Assembly (NCBI GenBank): GCA_944326695.1
Contig: CALVEZ010000006.1
Coordinates: 55,664-119,663 of the forward strand
DNA length: 64,000 bases
Origin: Candidatus Bilophila faecipullorum
GTDB lineage: Bacteria > Desulfobacterota > Desulfovibrionia > Desulfovibrionales > Desulfovibrionaceae
Reading direction: 5' to 3'
In this document: one piece after another, positions 60,455 through 64,000 of the stretch
How positions within the stretch are numbered: the first letter of the stretch is position 1
Layout of the letters: the number at the start of each line of letters is the position of its first letter
The notes under the pieces: generated by a model
Database searches by the model: none
What the model saw: only the letters and a program-made list of their open reading frames with translations
Told to the model about the DNA's origin: nothing
Program-made: the position numbers and the translations under genes

Positions 60455-60717
60455 CCCCGCTGCAAGTAGACGCGCAGGCCCTCTTGTTGGGGTTGCTGGG
60501 GATGGTCTGTGGATTGCTGGTCTATTGGGGAACGCGGCTTGAGCAGCGAGTGGATGAGCTGAAGGCCCGTCAATGCCTTTTGGCCGAGGAGATGCACAAG
60601 AGCTACGTGCCACGCGAAGACTGCCGGGAGCGGACGGGGCAAATCCTCGGCGGTCTGGAACGGGCCGATGAAAAGCTCGACCGCATCGCGGACGCCATCC
60701 GCACGGGGGGCCGCTGA
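60451..60717 (+). CDS. Small phage protein with membrane anchor and coiled coil
   Basis: 88 residues: one N-terminal helix (about 9-27, ALLLGLLGMVCGLLVYWG), then a charged coiled-coil tail (LERADEKLDRIADAI). Proteins of this layout sit between lysis and terminase genes in Mu-like phages. Function unknown. Overlaps Rz by 4 bp. Confidence 0.65.
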   Translation: MTPLQVDAQALLLGLLGMVCGLLVYWGTRLEQRVDELKARQCLLAEEMHKSYVPREDCRERTGQILGGLERADEKLDRIADAIRTGGR

Positions 60718-60718
60718 T

Positions 60719-62323
60719 ATGGCGGCGGGCCGGAAGAGGCTTCCCGTCCCCGAGCCTTCCGTGCTTGCGGCGGATGCGCGGTCGGAGAAGGGCGAAGACG
60801 ACGGCGAAAGGGTTCCTGCGGCGGATGCGGAGGCGCGGCGGGAACGGTCCCGGCACGATTTCACGTTTTTCCGGCGGACCTATTTTCCGCACTACTGCCT
60901 CGTGAAAGAAGATTCGCGGCTGCATCGCTGGCTCGATGAGGAACTTCCCCGCATGGCCGACAGCCCGGAAGGGGGGCGGCTGGCTGTGGCCGCGCCGCGC
61001 GGCGAAGCCAAAAGCACGTTTGTTTCTCTGTTTTTCGTGCTCTGGGCGGTGCTGACGGGGCGCAAGCGTTACGTGCTCCTCATTGCCGACGCGCTGGAGC
61101 AGGCCGCTTCACTTCTCGACGCGGTCAAGGACGAGCTGGAATACAACGAGCTTCTGCGTGACGACTTCCCGGAAGGCGTGGGCAAGGGGCCGGTATGGAA
61201 TACGGGGACGGTGGTCACGGCGGGCGGGGTCAAGGTGCAGGCGCTCGGCGCGGGCAAGCGGATGCGCGGGCTGCGACACGGCCCCTACCGTCCGGACCTT
61301 GTCATCCTTGACGATCTGGAAAACGACGAAAACGTGGACAAGCCGGAACAGCGGGACAAGTTGCAGGCATGGTTGCAAAAGACGGTGCTGAATCTGGGCG
61401 CGGCGGACGGCGGCATGGACGTGGTCTATGTGGGAACGCTGCTGCATTACGATTCCGTGCTGGCCCGGACCCTGCGCAAGCCGCTCTGGAAGGCGGGGGT
61501 TTTCCGTTCCGTCCTGCGCTGGCCCGACCGCATGGACCTCTGGGATCGCTGGGAAAGCCTGCTGGCCTCGGAAGGGAAGGCGGCGGCGCGGCGTTTTTAC
61601 CGCGAGCACGCCGTTTTGATGGAAAAGGGAGCCGAAGTGAGCTGGCCCGCCGCCCGGCCCCTTTACAGGCTCATGTGCCTGCGCGCCGAAGATCGGGAAG
61701 CCTTTGATTCCGAGCAGCAGAATGATCCCCTGTCCACCAACGAGGCCCCCTTCAACGCCTGTCTGACGTTCTGGGTGGATCGCCGCCGGGACTGGCTGCT
61801 TTTCGGGGCGGTGGACCCTTCGCTCGGCAAGCAGGGGGCGGGGCGCGATCCTTCCGCCATTCTGGTGGGCGGCTTCCTTCGGGATTCCATGACGCTGGAC
61901 GTGGTGGAGGCGGGCATCCGCAAGCGCCACCCCGACCGCATCATTGAGGACGTCATCGCCCTGCACCGGGAGTATCAGCCTTTGCTCTGGGGGGTGGAGG
62001 CGGTGCAGTTTCAGGCCTTTTTCGCGCACGTGCTGGCGCAGCGGGCCGCCGAGAGGGGGATTTCCCTGCCCGTGCGTCCGCTCGTCAACGGCACGGACAA
62101 GGTTTTGCGGATCGAGTCGCTTCAGCCGCACATGGCGCAGGGGCGTATACGGCTGCACCCTTCGCAGCGGGCGCTCATCGACCAGTTGCGCCATTTTCCC
62201 CGCGCCGATCACGACGACGGGCCCGACGCGCTGGAAATGCTCTGGCGTCTGGCGACCTCGGGCTTTGTGAGCCTCGGGGAGGGTTTCATCCGCGCTCCGT
62301 TGGAGGGAAGGTGGGAAGAGTAA
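60719..62323 (+). CDS. Phage terminase large subunit (Mu gp28-like)
   Basis: 534 residues. The ATPase has VAAPRGEAKST as Walker A (about 87-97) and DLVILDDLEND as Walker B (about 195). The C-terminal nuclease starts near FGAVDPSLGKQG and contains WGVEAVQFQAF and HDDGPDALEM, the usual acidic residues for metal. It packages DNA into the capsid. The start at 60719 overlaps the preceding stop region. A gene-end hairpin element lies between it and the portal gene. Confidence 0.88.
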   Translation: MAAGRKRLPVPEPSVLAADARSEKGEDDGERVPAADAEARRERSRHDFTFFRRTYFPHYCLVKEDSRLHRWLDEELPRMADSPEGGRLAVAAPRGEAKSTFVSLFFVLWAVLTGRKRYVLLIADALEQAASLLDAVKDELEYNELLRDDFPEGVGKGPVWNTGTVVTAGGVKVQALGAGKRMRGLRHGPYRPDLVILDDLENDENVDKPEQRDKLQAWLQKTVLNLGAADGGMDVVYVGTLLHYDSVLARTLRKPLWKAGVFRSVLRWPDRMDLWDRWESLLASEGKAAARRFYREHAVLMEKGAEVSWPAARPLYRLMCLRAEDREAFDSEQQNDPLSTNEAPFNACLTFWVDRRRDWLLFGAVDPSLGKQGAGRDPSAILVGGFLRDSMTLDVVEAGIRKRHPDRIIEDVIALHREYQPLLWGVEAVQFQAFFAHVLAQRAAERGISLPVRPLVNGTDKVLRIESLQPHMAQGRIRLHPSQRALIDQLRHFPRADHDDGPDALEMLWRLATSGFVSLGEGFIRAPLEGRWEE

Positions 62324-62345
62324 TCGAGTGAGGGAGGGAAAGCGT

Positions 62346-62460
62346 GAAGATTGGGAGGGGGGAGGGGCCCCTTCTGGAGAAGGGGCCCCTCCCCCCTCCC
62401 AAACCCACCCCCTACCCCCCGAAGACTTTCGACTTTATCGAATCCCTTTTCGAAGGGAGT
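62346..62460 (+). repeat. Gene-end hairpin element, copy 7 (behind the terminase gene)
   Basis: Perfect 25-bp inverted repeat 62351-62375 / 62378-62402 around GG, inner CCCCTTCT/AGAAGGGG. The distal tail has GAAGACTTTCGACTTTATCG AATCCC. It begins 22 nt after the terminase stop and separates two phage genes that normally touch. Confidence 0.88.
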
Positions 62461-62599
62461 GCGGCGGACGTGGAACGGTGATCTTGCTCAGGTCAAAGCC
62501 GTGGTTGAGTTTGTGGGTAGGGAGTGCGGTGGAACGGTGTTTCGGTGTTTTTTCATTGTTGAAGCAACGCGGCGGGCTTTCGCTGCGGGAGGTGTTTGT

Positions 62600-63838
62600 A
62601 TGAAGAAGAAAAGAGGCTTGCAGACGCAGGGCGAGGGGCCGCGAATGGTGGCGCTGGAACCGCGCATCAATCTGACGCACGGCCTGACGCCGCGGCGTTT
62701 GCGCGACATTCTGGACCGGGCGGATCAGGGCGACATTCTGGAACAGCATCTGTTGTTCGCGGACATGGAGGATCGTTGCGAACATCTGGCGGCGGAGATG
62801 GGCAAGCGCAAGCGCGCGCTGCTCACGCTGGACTGGGAGATTCTGCCGGGCCGGGCCAATGACGCCCGAGCTGCGGATGTGGCGGCGGCGGTGCGGGAGC
62901 AGTTCGACGCCATAAGCCATTTCGAGGACCTCTTGATGGACATGGCGGACGGTATCGGACACGGTTTTTCCGCCTGCGAAATCGAGTGGGAGTACCGGGA
63001 CGGGCTGCATCTTCCGGCGGCCTTCCATTTCCGGCCTCAAAGCTGGTTTCAGGTGCGGCCCGAGGACCGCAACCGTTTGCGGCTGCGCAACGGTACGCCG
63101 GAGGGCGAGGCGTTGTGGCCTTTCGGCTGGATTGTGCATACGCACCGTTCGCGCTCGGGCTGGTTGCCCCGCTGCGGCCTCTTCCGCACGGTGGCGTGGG
63201 CCTATCTCGTCCGCAGCTTCGCGCTGGAGGCGAATATCCGCTACGTGCAGGTGCACGGGCTGCCTTTCCGTCTCGGAAAGTACCCGCCCGGAAGCCGGGA
63301 GGAGGATCGCCGCGCCCTGTACAACGCCCTGCGTACGCTGGGGCAGGATGCGGCGGGCATCATCCCGCAGGGTATGGATATTCTCTTCGAGACGCCCGTA
63401 GCCGCGTCGCAGGACGTGGCGGGTGCGCTCATCGCGCGTTGCGAGCTCGGCATGAGCAAGGCGATTCTCGGCGGGACGCTGACCACGCAGTCCGATGGGG
63501 CCAGCAGCACCAACGCCCTTGGACGCGTCCACGACCGGGTGCGCCGCGACCTCATGATTTCCGACGCCATGCAGATCGCGTCGACGCTTACGCGGCAAGT
63601 GCTCGCGCCTTTGGCCCTCCTCAACTGCGGCGTCAGTGATCCGCGTCTTTTGCCGTGGTTCCGCTTCGATACCCGCGAATCCGAGGACATCGCCGCCTAC
63701 GCGCAGGCGCTTCCCGCGCTGGCGCAGGTCATGAAGATTTCCGCGCGCTGGGCGCACGACAAGCTCAAGATTCCTGAAGCCGAAAACGAGGCCGACATCC
63801 TCGGAGGCTGGAGAGGCGCGCAGCCTTCTTCTTTATAA
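62600..63838 (+). CDS. Phage portal protein (DUF935, Mu gp29-like)
   Basis: 412 residues. Conserved DUF935 blocks are visible: LTPRRLRDILDRADQGD near the start, RKRALLTLDWEI, GFSACEIEWEY, RPQSWFQV, and TQSDGASSTNALGRVHDRVR. It forms the ring through which DNA enters the capsid. Mu gp29 is about 510 residues; this one stops after KLKIPEAENEADILGG, so the C-terminus is short. ATG 62600 has GGGAGG upstream; the in-frame extension back to 62351 covers the hairpin element and is not coding. Confidence 0.85.
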   Translation: MKKKRGLQTQGEGPRMVALEPRINLTHGLTPRRLRDILDRADQGDILEQHLLFADMEDRCEHLAAEMGKRKRALLTLDWEILPGRANDARAADVAAAVREQFDAISHFEDLLMDMADGIGHGFSACEIEWEYRDGLHLPAAFHFRPQSWFQVRPEDRNRLRLRNGTPEGEALWPFGWIVHTHRSRSGWLPRCGLFRTVAWAYLVRSFALEANIRYVQVHGLPFRLGKYPPGSREEDRRALYNALRTLGQDAAGIIPQGMDILFETPVAASQDVAGALIARCELGMSKAILGGTLTTQSDGASSTNALGRVHDRVRRDLMISDAMQIASTLTRQVLAPLALLNCGVSDPRLLPWFRFDTRESEDIAAYAQALPALAQVMKISARWAHDKLKIPEAENEADILGGWRGAQPSSL

Positions 63839-63978
63839 GAGGGAACCGGGCGCTTTACCCCGCCCGCGCTTCGGAGTCAGGGGAAGTTTTTTTCCCCGAA
63901 GTCTTTCCCCGTTTTCCACCTTTGCCTCAGAAACACGCCAAAACGTCCCCTTTCACCCTTTTTTACTCCTCCTACCGC
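63839..63978. other. Region after the portal gene, no phage gene seen
   Basis: The next Mu-like gene (head morphogenesis) would be expected within a few bases but is absent up to the window end. No coding sequence is recognisable. Confidence 0.5.
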
Positions 63979-64000
63979 AGGAACGAACTCCTTTCGCGCT
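63979..64000 (-). repeat. Edge of a further gene-end element copy
   Basis: GGAACGAACTCCTTTCGCGC at the window end matches the distal tail of copy 3 (GGAACGAACTCCTTGTGCGC) in the same orientation. Its hairpin and gene would lie beyond the right edge, on the minus strand. Confidence 0.6.

Noticed and set aside
62351..62599. Portal protein start upstream within the hairpin element
   Set aside because: The extension translates the inverted repeat, and a good ribosome-binding site precedes the ATG at 62600.

Overview
The window looks like a chromosome segment of a G+C-rich, anaerobic, Gram-negative sulfate- or sulfite-reducing bacterium of the Desulfovibrio type. The main evidence is a complete CO-type energy-converting hydrogenase locus (cooMKLXUH, then hypA and cooF, in the arrangement known from Desulfovibrio vulgaris), a Desulfovibrio-style outer-membrane porin, LpxI and QueH, and UGA-recoded selenoproteins. 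The assignment is inferred from gene content; no marker RNA gene is present to confirm it.

Layout. 1-1235: the N-terminal part of a sigma-54 response regulator and a guanidinium exporter gene with a putative guanidine-II riboswitch. 1674-8343: the protein-quality cluster tig-clpP-clpX-lon with a tRNA-Leu upstream, all on the minus strand. 8344-9011: a gene-free GC-rich stretch holding a decayed CRISPR-like array. 9012-12224: a three-gene operon (5-FTHF cyclo-ligase, PgeF-like laccase-domain protein, sigma-54 regulator). 12345-16387: a phosphoesterase, an RNase E/G with a very long disordered N-terminus, and queH.

16696-34104 is the most unusual part. Two paralogous OmpR-type two-component systems flank, in a rearranged duplication, two paralogous exported selenoproteins. 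Each selenoprotein has an in-frame UGA in a U-G-S-C motif followed by a near-identical SECIS-like hairpin. Around them lie a Tat-exported amidohydrolase of the DUF6282 kind, a decayed second amidohydrolase copy, a Sec-less paralogue of the selenoproteins' C-terminal domain, a small exported helix-hairpin-helix protein, a frameshifted rhodanese, a Tat-exported molybdopterin oxidoreductase with its Fe-S and cytochrome b subunits, and a periplasmic thioredoxin-like protein. Three transcription-unit starts share a CpxR-like box. I read the whole as a regulated envelope redox system built around UGSC selenoproteins; its substrate is unknown. Its right edge abuts decayed plasmid or conjugation genes (34112-35760).

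36366-45679: PpiD-like chaperone, aconitase, a DUF4198-type pair, porin, xanthine phosphoribosyltransferase and LpxI. 46106-55436: the Coo hydrogenase locus. 55773-56507: a lipoprotein. 57188-63838: a partial Mu-like prophage (repressor, Mor-like activator, holin candidate, transglycosylase, nested Rz/Rz1 spanins, terminase, portal) with no transposase genes.

A family of about 90-130 bp elements, each with a nearly perfect 20-26 bp hairpin, lies just after the stop codon of seven genes, always in the same orientation. Copies also separate genes that are normally adjacent (cooH/hypA, terminase/portal), so this looks like a repeat family and not only a set of terminators. Two long (CT)n tracts lie next to copies of it.
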